A stretch of DNA of 64,000 nucleotides. It comes from Angelakisella massiliensis. GTDB taxonomy: Bacteria > Bacillota > Clostridia > Oscillospirales > Ruminococcaceae. Under the pieces are notes generated by a model. It made no database searches, had not been told where the DNA came from, and saw only the letters and a list, made by a program, of their open reading frames with translations. The stretch lies in the NCBI RefSeq assembly GCF_900104675.1, contig NZ_LT629944.1:310001-374000 (forward strand), read 5' to 3'. Each line of letters begins with the position of its first letter. Position 1 is the first letter of the stretch. The position numbers and the translations under genes were made by a program. Shown here in pieces: positions 1-7,720 of this stretch.

Positions 1-1074
1 TTTATGACTATGCAGAACCAAACAAAAATCATCCAATCCGGCTGAGGTCAACCGCTTGTGTACGACATCCAGTGCGGCCATCTTTTCGGATACAAACAGC
101 ACCTTTTTCCCATCAGCTAAGCATTCTGCAATAATATTGGTGATTGTCTGACTTTTACCTGTTCCGGGAGGTCCCTGCAAAACAAAGCTAACACCTTTTT
201 TCGCACACAGAATTGCCTCTTGCTGGCTGGAATCTGCGTCCACTACCTGAAACACATCAACGGGCTTTAGCTTTTTGTCAAAGTCATAGTCATTGAGCTC
301 TTCCGGGATGTGTTGTGCTGCAGAAGTATCTCCTGCGATTGTACGCACGATAGGATTGGAAACAACATTTTCCTTGTTTCTGGCCAAATCTCTGTACATA
401 TTGATTTTCAAGAAAGAGAACAGGCTGAGTCCAACTTCAGGCGTTACCGTCCAGTTGTTGTTTTTTACCGCTTTCTGAACTGCATTCAGATAGTTTTGTA
501 ACCCGAGATCTTCATCAAATTCTGGGAAGGTCAATCCGAAATCGTTCTCCATCTTGTACTTTAATGCCGGATTTACCACAATTTCATCATCGGTCATTTG
601 CAACACAAACGGAGAGGAAATGGACTCTACAGTCAGACTGACAGGGACAAGCAAAAGCGGTGATACGATTTGCTCGGTACTATAATCAGCTTCAGTCCAT
701 TTCAAAAAGCCAAAGGCCAAGTACAGGATATTTATGCCCTGTTCTTCTATCGCCATTTTCGCTTTATTTCGGAGATTTCTCAGAGTTCGCTGCAACTCTT
801 TTACGTTCTGATTAGTTGTTACATCAGAAGATGTAAGGAAACCGTTGTCAATATCATATTCCACGTCCGTTTCTTCTTGGGGTTCACGATAATATGGGAA
901 TTCCAATGGATTGTCATTCTCCACAAAACTCTCCCAAAGCTCAAAAATTTCGGGAGTCTTGATAGATAGCGTAGACCGCTTCGTTTCACGATAATTGATA
1001 AGACGATTCCGCTTTCCTAAATCAAGTAATTTGTTCTTCCAAATTTCGACTTTTTGATCTATCCCTGCCGGCAT
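1..1074 (-). CDS. DUF4011 / superfamily I DNA helicase, partial (3' end outside window)
   Basis: The first 358 codons are present and the frame runs off the left edge. The N-terminus (KLLDLGKRNRLINYRETKR) is characteristic of the DUF4011 domain found at the front of very large helicase-nuclease proteins. Near residues 295-310 a Walker A motif (QGPPGTGKSQT) begins the superfamily I helicase domain. Such proteins are often carried by mobile elements and are suspected of roles in DNA processing or phage defence; that role is inference. The start chosen is the ATG at 1074, because a GGAGG lies 9 nt upstream; an in-frame ATG at 1083 is too close to it. A small HTH gene lies immediately upstream in the same orientation. 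Confidence 0.88.
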   Translation of the reverse strand, partial: MPAGIDQKVEIWKNKLLDLGKRNRLINYRETKRSTLSIKTPEIFELWESFVENDNPLEFPYYREPQEETDVEYDIDNGFLTSSDVTTNQNVKELQRTLRNLRNKAKMAIEEQGINILYLAFGFLKWTEADYSTEQIVSPLLLVPVSLTVESISSPFVLQMTDDEIVVNPALKYKMENDFGLTFPEFDEDLGLQNYLNAVQKAVKNNNWTVTPEVGLSLFSFLKINMYRDLARNKENVVSNPIVRTIAGDTSAAQHIPEELNDYDFDKKLKPVDVFQVVDADSSQQEAILCAKKGVSFVLQGPPGTGKSQTITNIIAECLADGKKVLFVSEKMAALDVVHKRLTSAGLDDFCLVLHSHK

Positions 1075-1096
1075 CGTAGCCATCCTCCATTTTCTG

Positions 1097-1324
1097 TTAT
1101 TCCAGATTTGCTCCCGCCTCTTTGCTGGGGGTTATTTCCATAATATCGCCTATATCGCAGCCAAGCGCCGTGCAAATTTTAACCAAAGATTCGGTGGAAA
1201 CATTTTCATTTCTGCCTAACTTAGCGATCAATGCCGGACTGACACCAGACAGGCGCTGCAAGTCCTTTTTCTTCATGTCACGATCAATAAGCAACTTCCA
1301 AAGCTTTTTATAACTAACTGACAT
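1097..1324 (-). CDS. small HTH transcriptional regulator (YozG-like, Cro/C1 type)
   Basis: This 75-residue protein is one helix-turn-helix domain. It opens with SVSYKKLWKLLIDRDMKKKD, typical of the small YozG/HTH_26 family, followed by the recognition segment around SGVSPALIAKLGRNENVS and the tail CDIGDIMEI. It probably binds DNA as a dimer. It ends 22 nt before the DUF4011 helicase gene on the same strand, so the two are probably co-transcribed and it may control that gene. The frame is open 33 nt further upstream, but family members begin at this methionine. Confidence 0.82.
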   Translation of the reverse strand: MSVSYKKLWKLLIDRDMKKKDLQRLSGVSPALIAKLGRNENVSTESLVKICTALGCDIGDIMEITPSKEAGANLE

Positions 1325-1530
1325 AATTGAGACACCATCCATGTAGAATAAACGCATTCAATATTATAACAAGAAAATTCTGTAACAGCAATATAACTAC
1401 ACGGATATGAAGAAAATTTTCGGAAAATCTAACGGATAACGCATAGGTGTTTGCTATACTGCGGGAACGGCATAATTACAGGTTCTTTTAGATGTAATCC
1501 ATCGAGAGAGTTTACCTTGTTGTGTTTGAT

Positions 1531-1998
1531 TTACCTGAAATCATTATGTGGTAAGGCTGTTACCTGGATTAACCCCTTGCCCTCTCTCTTCCTTGCATAT
1601 TCGAGAAGATCTTTTGCATTGCTGGCGGGATGCCACGCATAGGCAATGAGGAAATCGGTATGATCGACCACATACCGATTTGCCCGAACAATGGCAACCT
1701 TGCGGGGTACACTTTCCATGCCTGGAGGATAATAAGTGCTGTCAAACCCATCTGGTACAGGAATAGGGCGCTCTGCTGGATGGTAAGGTAACAATAGGGT
1801 CAGTTCGACTTCTGGATGGTTTTGTTTTGCGGTTTTTACGGCTTTTGCCGCAAGACCGTCAAAACATCCATAACGACCAACAATAAATTCAGTAACACCG
1901 TAGCGGATTATATGCGTCTCAACAGCGGCGTAAAGTGATGGATAAATTTCTTCCGATGCTTCTCTATGTCCAATAAAGAAACAACTCTTCCTGCTCAT
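1531..1998 (-). CDS. SLOG-family (YpsA/DUF1273-like) nucleotide-binding protein
   Basis: A 155-residue protein that begins SCFFIGHRE, the short strand and loop typical of the SLOG (DprA/LOG-like Rossmann) superfamily. It continues with alternating strands and helices, including VTEFIVGRYGCFDGLAAKAV and ANRYVVDHTDFLIAYAW, which match the nucleotide-binding loop and the later 'subject to discard' strand of this fold. SLOG proteins are thought to bind or cleave nucleotide-derived ligands; some work in phage defence. The substrate here is unknown. The start is the ATG at 1998 with AAAGAG 9 nt upstream; a TTG nine bases earlier is also open. A second SLOG protein lies at 14416-14994. Confidence 0.75.
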   Translation of the reverse strand: MSRKSCFFIGHREASEEIYPSLYAAVETHIIRYGVTEFIVGRYGCFDGLAAKAVKTAKQNHPEVELTLLLPYHPAERPIPVPDGFDSTYYPPGMESVPRKVAIVRANRYVVDHTDFLIAYAWHPASNAKDLLEYARKREGKGLIQVTALPHNDFR

Positions 1999-2114
1999 TG
2001 CAATCAACTCTTTATAGTTGTGTATATCGTTAAAATTATACGATTAAAATGATTAAAAGGCAACGATAAACAAAAGTATAATTTACGAAGAACACAAGCA
2101 AAGAGGTGATGCAA

Positions 2115-2420
2115 GTGAAGGATATTCTCTCTGCCATAACCGCATATCGAGAGGATCGAGGCTGGACGGAGTATCAGCTTGCAGAACGCTCTGGTTTGCC
2201 TCAATCTACGATCTCCTCATGGTATCGCAAGAATATGGTTCCCACTATTCCGTCGTTGGAAAAAATCTGCATGGCTTTTGGCATCACGCTTTCTCAGCTA
2301 TTCGCAGAAGAAGATTCACCGGTTACTCTGACTGATTCACAAAGGAAGCTGCTGGAACGATGGTCGAGATTGAGTGAAGAGCAACAAGCCGTAGTGTTTG
2401 CTTTGATTGACAAAATGTAA
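2115..2420 (+). CDS. XRE-family HTH transcriptional regulator
   Basis: This 101-residue protein has an N-terminal Cro/C1 helix-turn-helix at about residues 5-60 (YQLAERSGLPQSTISSWYRK), then a short acidic linker and a helical tail (LSEEQQAVVFALIDKM) common in mobile-element XRE regulators. The start is taken as GTG 2115 because AAAGAGGTGAT, a near-complete anti-SD match, sits just upstream with good spacing; GTG 2106 and ATG 2109 overlap that site. It is divergent from the SLOG gene and may regulate it. Confidence 0.8.
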   Translation: MKDILSAITAYREDRGWTEYQLAERSGLPQSTISSWYRKNMVPTIPSLEKICMAFGITLSQLFAEEDSPVTLTDSQRKLLERWSRLSEEQQAVVFALIDKM

Positions 2421-2421
2421 A

Positions 2422-2467
2422 AAAGCCGCCAGAAGCAGCATCGCATGGGTGTGCCTCTGGCGGCTTT
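2422..2467. terminator. bidirectional rho-independent terminator
   Basis: A perfect 12-bp stem (AAAGCCGCCAGA at 2422-2433 with its complement at 2456-2467) has A and T runs at its outer sides. It lies between two convergent genes and can end both. Confidence 0.75.
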
Positions 2468-2472
2468 GCTTA

Positions 2473-2724
2473 TCAATCGAAATCTAACTGTGGAGCCTCC
2501 GTTACGGTTCGCAGGTATTCTTCCGGATCGCCATTCAAAATCAATTCCGCATAGGACAGCGGATCGTTGTAGATGAGCCAGTCCAGTTCAGACCGCTGGA
2601 AACGGCTATTTGCCACCTCATCCTCAACAGCGGTACAGTTAATAGAAATCATGCTGCCGTCAGAATATCTTAGTTCAACGCAGCCGGTATCCATGTTAAA
2701 TTCACTGGAAAGTAATGTTTTCAT
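2473..2724 (-). CDS. small conserved mobile-element protein (DUF6061-like)
   Basis: An 83-residue acidic protein of unknown function. Its sequence (start KTLLSSEFNMDTGCVELRY; later ELDWLIYNDPLSYAELILNG) resembles small proteins that recur in integrative elements of gut Clostridia, which I associate with DUF6061. The number is from memory. ATG 2724 is chosen because GGAGG sits 8 nt upstream; an in-frame start 15 nt earlier would overlap that site. No catalytic motif, signal peptide or membrane segment is visible. Confidence 0.65.
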   Translation of the reverse strand: MKTLLSSEFNMDTGCVELRYSDGSMISINCTAVEDEVANSRFQRSELDWLIYNDPLSYAELILNGDPEEYLRTVTEAPQLDFD

Positions 2725-2760
2725 AATGCTATCCTCCAATATTGGCTCTGTTAAGAAGAA

Positions 2761-2801
2761 AAACTCCCGTCTGATTCCTGTTAGGAATCAGACGGGAGTT
2801 T
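2761..2801. terminator. perfect 18-bp hairpin, probable terminator
   Basis: Arms at 2761-2778 and 2784-2801 are perfect inverted repeats around a 5-nt loop. The outer AAA and TTT ends suggest bidirectional termination. A second, less perfect inverted repeat (AACAGTTGATAAG against CTTATCACTGTT) follows at about 2827-2863. Confidence 0.55.
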
Positions 2802-2944
2802 CGTATGCACCCGAAAACCGTCAGCTAACAGTTGATAAGTGATTTAGTTCCTTATCACTGTTAAGCCAACCGTTTCCGGGCTTTTTCAGCTCGAAAATTC
2901 GATGATGATTCCATAGCATCAATAATCTGAACGATGTCATCCGT

Positions 2945-3745
2945 GTGGCGGAACAGGTGTCGGACTACATTCTCATTCCCAATGTCAATTCAGATGTGAC
3001 ACTTGGCCGCTATGTCGCTGTTACCGGTCAGTTTCATGGTGATCCCAGATTCCCCGAAGCAGCTTGGCCCTACCTGGACTTCGCAAAAATCGGCGCAGAA
3101 TACTATGCCGAGCATGGCGGTGCCTACACCCACGCCGGCTATGTACTCCGCAAGCAGGATGATGAACTTGTCAGAGAGAAAGCGTCGCAGATCCAGCTTG
3201 ACCTCTCCTCCTCCCAAACGCAAGCGAGTGTATGCCTTCCGGCGACGAAGGAGGAATTGGAGCGAGTAAAAAGAATACTGGGAATCGATTGCTTTGCAGA
3301 GGCAGCGATAACCAAGGTATCGTTTGCGGCGCCCTACATGGACGAACATATCCCCACCACAGGGGTATGTGTGGAAGATGCAAACGAATTGGCTTGGGCC
3401 ATTGAGGCGATGCAGCGTGAAGACGGTGAACTACTGAAATATCTGTCGGTTCTTTCTGTGGAGCAGCCGGGAACTATGCAAGAGGCGCTCCGCTGTGCCA
3501 TGAATCTGGACGACTACGAGCGCATCACGGAGGACACTTACGAATACGGACAAATTGTCCTGCGGCGCATCGGTGCTGATGATGAGCTGATCGATACCAT
3601 CGATGGATATATGGATTTTGAGAAGCTTGGCGAGGACGCCATGGCGGAGGACGGCGTCCGGCGAACCGAGTTCGGCCTTATCCGCAGATGCAGCAGTCCC
3701 TTCTCTGAGGAAACGCAGGCGTTAGGAATGGGAGGCCTTTCCTGA
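2945..3745 (+). CDS. antirestriction (ArdA/YodL-type) protein, probably 5'-truncated
   Basis: The reading frame resembles the C-terminal two-thirds of the large antirestriction-like proteins of Clostridial integrative elements. It has a short-repeat domain (LGRYVAVTGQF ... YLDFAKIGAEYYAEHGGAYT), then an ArdA-like acidic region (about residues 95-150), then a repeat of the first motif (YMDFEKLGEDAMAEDGVRRT). ArdA proteins mimic DNA and block type I restriction enzymes. The frame is open upstream to a stop at 2906-2908 with no good start or ribosome site; GTG 2945 is only the first usable codon. The usual N-terminal part seems to be missing. The next gene overlaps by TGATG, implying translational coupling. 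Function is inferred from family resemblance only. Confidence 0.6.
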   Translation: MAEQVSDYILIPNVNSDVTLGRYVAVTGQFHGDPRFPEAAWPYLDFAKIGAEYYAEHGGAYTHAGYVLRKQDDELVREKASQIQLDLSSSQTQASVCLPATKEELERVKRILGIDCFAEAAITKVSFAAPYMDEHIPTTGVCVEDANELAWAIEAMQREDGELLKYLSVLSVEQPGTMQEALRCAMNLDDYERITEDTYEYGQIVLRRIGADDELIDTIDGYMDFEKLGEDAMAEDGVRRTEFGLIRRCSSPFSEETQALGMGGLS

Positions 3746-4482
3746 TGACCCGCGAAACTGATTTGTTCCGAGTAAAGCTGGTGGCACACACCCTCCTCGA
3801 TGTACAAATTCAACAGACTGCCTTTTCCCCGATGATTGTCAGCCACCCATTCACAAACTCCGGTATATCCGCTCTCCGAAACGAAGATGGAAGTCTTTCT
3901 ATGGTCGACCTGGTGGACGATCCAGATAACTGCGCCAGATGGCGTAGTCAGGTCGGAGAACAAATTGACCATGCCGAAAATGTCCGAGAGATCTTCGCAC
4001 TGCTCAACCCGCCCTATTATCTGACCTTCATCAAGTTTGCCACCCCGGCGCTTTCAGAGCGGGATCTTGGAATACTCTTATCCAGAGCATGGACGCAGGA
4101 GGAATGTCCCAATCAGGATTGTAATGTGAGCAAAGCTGAGTTGCTGGTGCTGTTTCAATCCGTTCCCCCGAAATATCTTATGGATGAGGAGGAACAACAG
4201 GTATATGACTCTCTGGAGGATGCTGTGACCGTATTCCGCGGCGTGACCCCGTACAACCGGAGAAACATCAAAGCACTGTCTTGGACATTGGATCGCCGAA
4301 CCGCTGAGTGGTTCGCCCACCGGTTTGGCGAGGAAGGCACGGTTTACGAAGCGAAGATCAGGAAAGAGCATATCCATGCGTACTTTAACGGAAGAAACGA
4401 ATCAGAGGTGATTGTAGACCCCAAATATCTGGAACAGCTCATGGAGTCTCCGGAGCCGCAATTTGATATGCAAATGACCTGA
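3745..4482 (+). CDS. putative ADP-ribosyltransferase-like protein
   Basis: This 245-residue protein has an N-terminal region of unknown fold (1-135). Its C-terminal half carries three elements in the order expected of R-S-E ADP-ribosyltransferases: an arginine in VFRGVTPYNRR, a serine-threonine strand in KALSWTLDRRTAEWFA, and an E-x-E pair in GRNESEVIVDP. In the known family these bind NAD and catalyse transfer to arginine or other residues. I see the motifs but cannot confirm the fold. The start overlaps the preceding antirestriction-like gene (TGATG), so the two are coupled and may both serve the element during entry. It could instead be a structural relative without enzyme activity. Confidence 0.5.
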   Translation: MTRETDLFRVKLVAHTLLDVQIQQTAFSPMIVSHPFTNSGISALRNEDGSLSMVDLVDDPDNCARWRSQVGEQIDHAENVREIFALLNPPYYLTFIKFATPALSERDLGILLSRAWTQEECPNQDCNVSKAELLVLFQSVPPKYLMDEEEQQVYDSLEDAVTVFRGVTPYNRRNIKALSWTLDRRTAEWFAHRFGEEGTVYEAKIRKEHIHAYFNGRNESEVIVDPKYLEQLMESPEPQFDMQMT

Positions 4483-4502
4483 ACAATATGGGAGGACTGT
4501 AA

Positions 4503-4616
4503 ATGAAAAAGAAAATCATGATCACACTGGCATCTGTGGCAGCGGTGGGAGCCGCTGTTGCGGGCTACCTCCACTTTTCCGGCAGAACGCCTTTTGGCCA
4601 TAGCTATTTCCGCTGA
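4503..4616 (+). CDS. small single-pass membrane protein (37 aa)
   Basis: A short gene with a strong ribosome site (GGGAGGACTGTAA before ATG 4503). The 37-residue product has a basic start (MKKK) and then a hydrophobic stretch of about 18 residues (IMITLASVAAVGAAVAGY), with a short polar tail. It looks like one membrane anchor or an uncleaved signal. It sits between two genes of the same strand in the element's operon. Function unknown. Confidence 0.55.
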   Translation: MKKKIMITLASVAAVGAAVAGYLHFSGRTPFGHSYFR

Positions 4617-4662
4617 GTAGTGGTATGTTGTGTAGCTATACCAGCACGAAGGGAGTGAGAAA

Positions 4663-5715
4663 ATGAGTAACAAAACGATTGCCGAGTTTTTGGAGCATCA
4701 TAAACAGTTCAGCCAATTCAGGCCCGCTTCTCGTGAGGAAGCGGGTCTCTTTTATTCAGAGCCAGACCAGGCGCTGGATGAGACGCTGGGTACGGTGGGA
4801 CATCTCCGCATGGACTTCGGCTCCGGCGGGAAAGGATTTTTCCATACCTGGTGGCCTCATAACGAAGACCAATTCAACACCGGGGAATTTAAGGATGACC
4901 TTCAGGAAGTTGTGGATGCCCTTCGTGCCGATGGTCCTCTAAAGGATCTGTCCGCAATGAGCACCTACTGTCATCAGAATGGTGGAGCAATTACGCAGGA
5001 CGGCCGGAGTTATGGTTACATCGCAGAAACGAAGCATTACCGCTACTGTCTGCGCTGCACCCCGTCCCCCGGCGACTACCAAGGGTATCTCTACTGTTAC
5101 GACTTGCGTCAGCAGCAGATGGCTCAGCAGAACAAGCCGGTTGGTCGAGTGACATTCGCCAGCGGTGAGCAGATGGAGTATCAGGATGGAGAAACATATC
5201 TGACGGCCATTCGGGAAGAATTACCTTATATGGCCACCACCGGATTCCGCTGCGAAACGCTGACGGATGACCCCGCCATCCGCAAGGCTGTGGATGACAT
5301 TCTGCTGGACTTCGCCGGCGAAGCAAACCCTCGTCGGGAATGCAGCTACGGACTGACAGAAAAGGGCATGAAAGCGTTGCGGGATGCGGCTGACCCGTCG
5401 CTTCCGCACAGCTACAGCTGGTTTGTAATTACTGACTGCAATACCCAGGAGGAGCAGTTCCATCGGGATCTGACCTTGTCGGATGCCATTCGGATTTACA
5501 GTTCCAGCGTCCGGCCTGAAAAGCGCATTGGCGTCACGAAGGATGGCATCGCCACGGTAGACCTTGTTCACACACAGGACGGTGAGCAGAGGTTCTTCGA
5601 GGACTATCAGAAGATGAACAGCTTTAAAAATGATCCTGAAATTCTGGAGTCGGTAGACCACCTCCGGCAGGAGCTGGAGCTGCCCAACCAGGGCATGAGT
5701 ATGGGAGGGATGTAA
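4663..5715 (+). CDS. conserved mobile-element protein of unknown function
   Basis: A 350-residue soluble protein that I recognise as recurrent in Clostridial integrative elements but cannot assign a function. The first half has conserved aromatic and glycine-rich segments (FGSGGKGFFHTWWP, YCHQNGGAITQDGRSYGY, YRYCLRCTPSPGDY). The C-terminal quarter (DLTLSDAIRIYSS ... KRIGVTKDGIATVDLV ... FFEDYQKMNSFKND) resembles the accessory domains fused to large polyvalent proteins of mobile elements. GGGAGTGAGAAA precedes ATG 4663. No membrane segment or catalytic motif is evident. It precedes the relaxase gene. Confidence 0.6.
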   Translation: MSNKTIAEFLEHHKQFSQFRPASREEAGLFYSEPDQALDETLGTVGHLRMDFGSGGKGFFHTWWPHNEDQFNTGEFKDDLQEVVDALRADGPLKDLSAMSTYCHQNGGAITQDGRSYGYIAETKHYRYCLRCTPSPGDYQGYLYCYDLRQQQMAQQNKPVGRVTFASGEQMEYQDGETYLTAIREELPYMATTGFRCETLTDDPAIRKAVDDILLDFAGEANPRRECSYGLTEKGMKALRDAADPSLPHSYSWFVITDCNTQEEQFHRDLTLSDAIRIYSSSVRPEKRIGVTKDGIATVDLVHTQDGEQRFFEDYQKMNSFKNDPEILESVDHLRQELELPNQGMSMGGM

Positions 5716-5817
5716 ATGTCAGTAAGGATATCAAAAAAACCAACGGGATGATCTCCTTCAAGGATGCGGTGGAATTCCAGAAAGAGAAACCACAGTGATA
5801 AAAGGCGGTGACGCTCT
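5716..5817 (+). other. short spacer with a degenerate coding remnant
   Basis: Between the conserved gene and the relaxase gene one frame reads KDIKKTNGMISFKDAVEFQ to a stop near 5797, with no plausible start. It looks like the tail of a small decayed gene. AAGGCGGTGA at its end is the ribosome site of the relaxase gene. Confidence 0.3.
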
Positions 5818-7599
5818 GTGCCAAAAGTTATCTTCAAGTGTCCGCATATCAAGGGTGGCACAGAGCGTGCCGCCTCCCATCTGCAAAACTATGTGGAGTA
5901 CATGTCAACACGCAAAGGCGTGGATAAGATCGACCCAAGTGAATCCGTGCTTCCAGCTACCAAGGGGCAGCGTCAAATGGTTGCGCAGATCTTGCGTGAC
6001 TTTCCACTCAGCCGCGGAATGTTCGAGTACGAAGACTACCATGCGTCACCTACACGGGGGAATGCGTCCGAATTCATTACTCGTGCGCTGGAAGAAAACT
6101 ATGACCGAATCGGAAAGCGTGAGAACTATCTCAAGTACATCGCTATGCGTCCTAACGCGCAGCGTATGGGTCCACACGGATTATTCACCGGCTCCGATGA
6201 TCACCTCGTACTCTCACAAGTTGCGGACGCGGTAGCACACCATCCGGGAGTTGTGTGGCTGCCTATCATCTCTCTGCGTCGTGAAGATGCCGCTCGTCTC
6301 GGTTACGACAATGCGGAACGCTGGAAGGATCTGCTTTCTGGTTATGCCACAGAAATAGCGAAAGCAATGAAGATCCCCTGGGCCAACTTCCGCTGGTATG
6401 CGGCCTTTCATAATGAGTCTCATCATCCTCATATCCACATGGTCTGCTACAGCACCGATCCCTCCAAAGGGTTCCTGACCAAGCAAGGCATTGCGGACAT
6501 CAAAGCTGGTTTGGCAAAGGAGATTTTTCATCAGGAGCTGACAGAACTCTATCAAAAGCAGACGCAACGCCGAGATGAATTGAATGTTGATACCCAGACC
6601 ATTCTATGTGAGCTTATTGAGCAAATGTCATCCGGAACAATCCAGAACAAGCGCATTGAGGAGCTCATGAGCTACTTGGCTGACCGCCTGCGGTTTTTGT
6701 CCGGTAAGAAACAGTACGGATACCTCAAGGCACCTCTCAAAGCGGTTGTGGATGAGATCGTGGATGAACTCGCAAAGGATTCTCGTGTCGCATCCGCTTA
6801 TGATCTGTGGTACGAGCTACGAGAAGAAGTCCTTCACACCTATAAGGATGATTTGCCAGAGCGGTTACCGCTCTCTCAGCAGCCTGAATTTAAGAAAATA
6901 AAAAATATCGTTATTGCGGAAGCAGCAAAATTAAGTGAGCGACAGCAAATATTTGCTCCCGACGATCAACAGGAAGTTAATCTTCCATCCACACAGGAGG
7001 ATCTGCCTTCCTCCGACCAGCTTTCATTGTTGTTAAATGTTGAAACCGACGCTCCTCCAGAACCATTCCATAAGGAATCATCTGATGCAGGTGTGTACAT
7101 GGATTGGAACGAAAGATATCGCAAGGCCCGACGCTGTCTGTTTGGAAGTAAAGATCAACCCCAGGATTTCAAACTTGCCTTTGCATTATTCGAAAAAGAA
7201 GCTCAAAAAGGTAATGCATTGGCCATGTATGATTTAGGCCGTATGCTCACGGATGGTCTGGGTCATGAAATAGATATGCAAGCTGCTCATGAGTGGTACG
7301 CTAATGCTCTAACTGCATTCCACGCTGTGGAAGAACAGAAGAAAAACCGGTATGCAGAATACCGTATTGGCAAGCTCTATGCCGCAGGACTCGGCTGTAA
7401 GCAAAACTATTACAAAGCGGCCCATTGGTTCCAGCTCTCTGCAAAAGAAGAATACAAATACGCACAATATTCCCTGGCTGGACTTATTCGCCGTGGATAT
7501 GGTGTGGAGCAAAATGACCGATTGGCATTGGAGCTGTATACCCGTGCTGCACAGCAGGATTTTCCCTATGATAGGAGGTTTTTTCTTGAAAAAGCGTAA
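5818..7599 (+). CDS. MobP-type relaxase with C-terminal Sel1-like repeats
   Basis: A 593-residue relaxase, the enzyme that nicks the transfer origin and pilots the strand during conjugation. The catalytic metal-binding histidine cluster (HNESHHPHIH) is at about residues 198-207, within a MobP3/MobL-like N-terminal half that includes a tyrosine-rich region (FEYEDYHA). From about residue 420 the protein carries Sel1/TPR-like repeats (YDLGRMLTDGLGHE, YRIGKLYAAGLGCKQNYYKA, YSLAGLIRRGYGVEQNDRLA), probably for protein contacts. The start is GTG 5818 behind AAGGCGGTGA. Its 3' end overlaps the ribosome site and start of a 39-residue basic protein. It lies with primase and coupling-protein genes, the expected mobilisation module. 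Confidence 0.9.
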   Translation: MPKVIFKCPHIKGGTERAASHLQNYVEYMSTRKGVDKIDPSESVLPATKGQRQMVAQILRDFPLSRGMFEYEDYHASPTRGNASEFITRALEENYDRIGKRENYLKYIAMRPNAQRMGPHGLFTGSDDHLVLSQVADAVAHHPGVVWLPIISLRREDAARLGYDNAERWKDLLSGYATEIAKAMKIPWANFRWYAAFHNESHHPHIHMVCYSTDPSKGFLTKQGIADIKAGLAKEIFHQELTELYQKQTQRRDELNVDTQTILCELIEQMSSGTIQNKRIEELMSYLADRLRFLSGKKQYGYLKAPLKAVVDEIVDELAKDSRVASAYDLWYELREEVLHTYKDDLPERLPLSQQPEFKKIKNIVIAEAAKLSERQQIFAPDDQQEVNLPSTQEDLPSSDQLSLLLNVETDAPPEPFHKESSDAGVYMDWNERYRKARRCLFGSKDQPQDFKLAFALFEKEAQKGNALAMYDLGRMLTDGLGHEIDMQAAHEWYANALTAFHAVEEQKKNRYAEYRIGKLYAAGLGCKQNYYKAAHWFQLSAKEEYKYAQYSLAGLIRRGYGVEQNDRLALELYTRAAQQDFPYDRRFFLEKA

Positions 7600-7705
7600 G
7601 GGTACCAAGTCTTCTGCTTATACACTGATACAAATCAAGCCCCGTCGTCCTGCTCAGGTACAGCAGGTTCGATACCATCGCAAGACGCGCAGCCGTCACC
7701 GCTGA
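7586..7705 (+). CDS. small highly basic protein (39 aa) overlapping the relaxase gene
   Basis: A TTG start at 7586 sits 7 nt after a perfect AGGAGG (7573-7578) and opens a 39-codon frame rich in Lys and Arg (start KKRKGTKSSAYTLIQIK, end HRKTRSRHR). The ribosome site and start lie inside the last codons of the relaxase gene. The charge suggests nucleic-acid binding, perhaps an accessory for relaxosome or primase; that is inference. The Toprim primase gene begins 15 nt after it. Confidence 0.6.
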   Translation: MKKRKGTKSSAYTLIQIKPRRPAQVQQVRYHRKTRSRHR

Positions 7706-7720
7706 CATTGAGGTACTACT

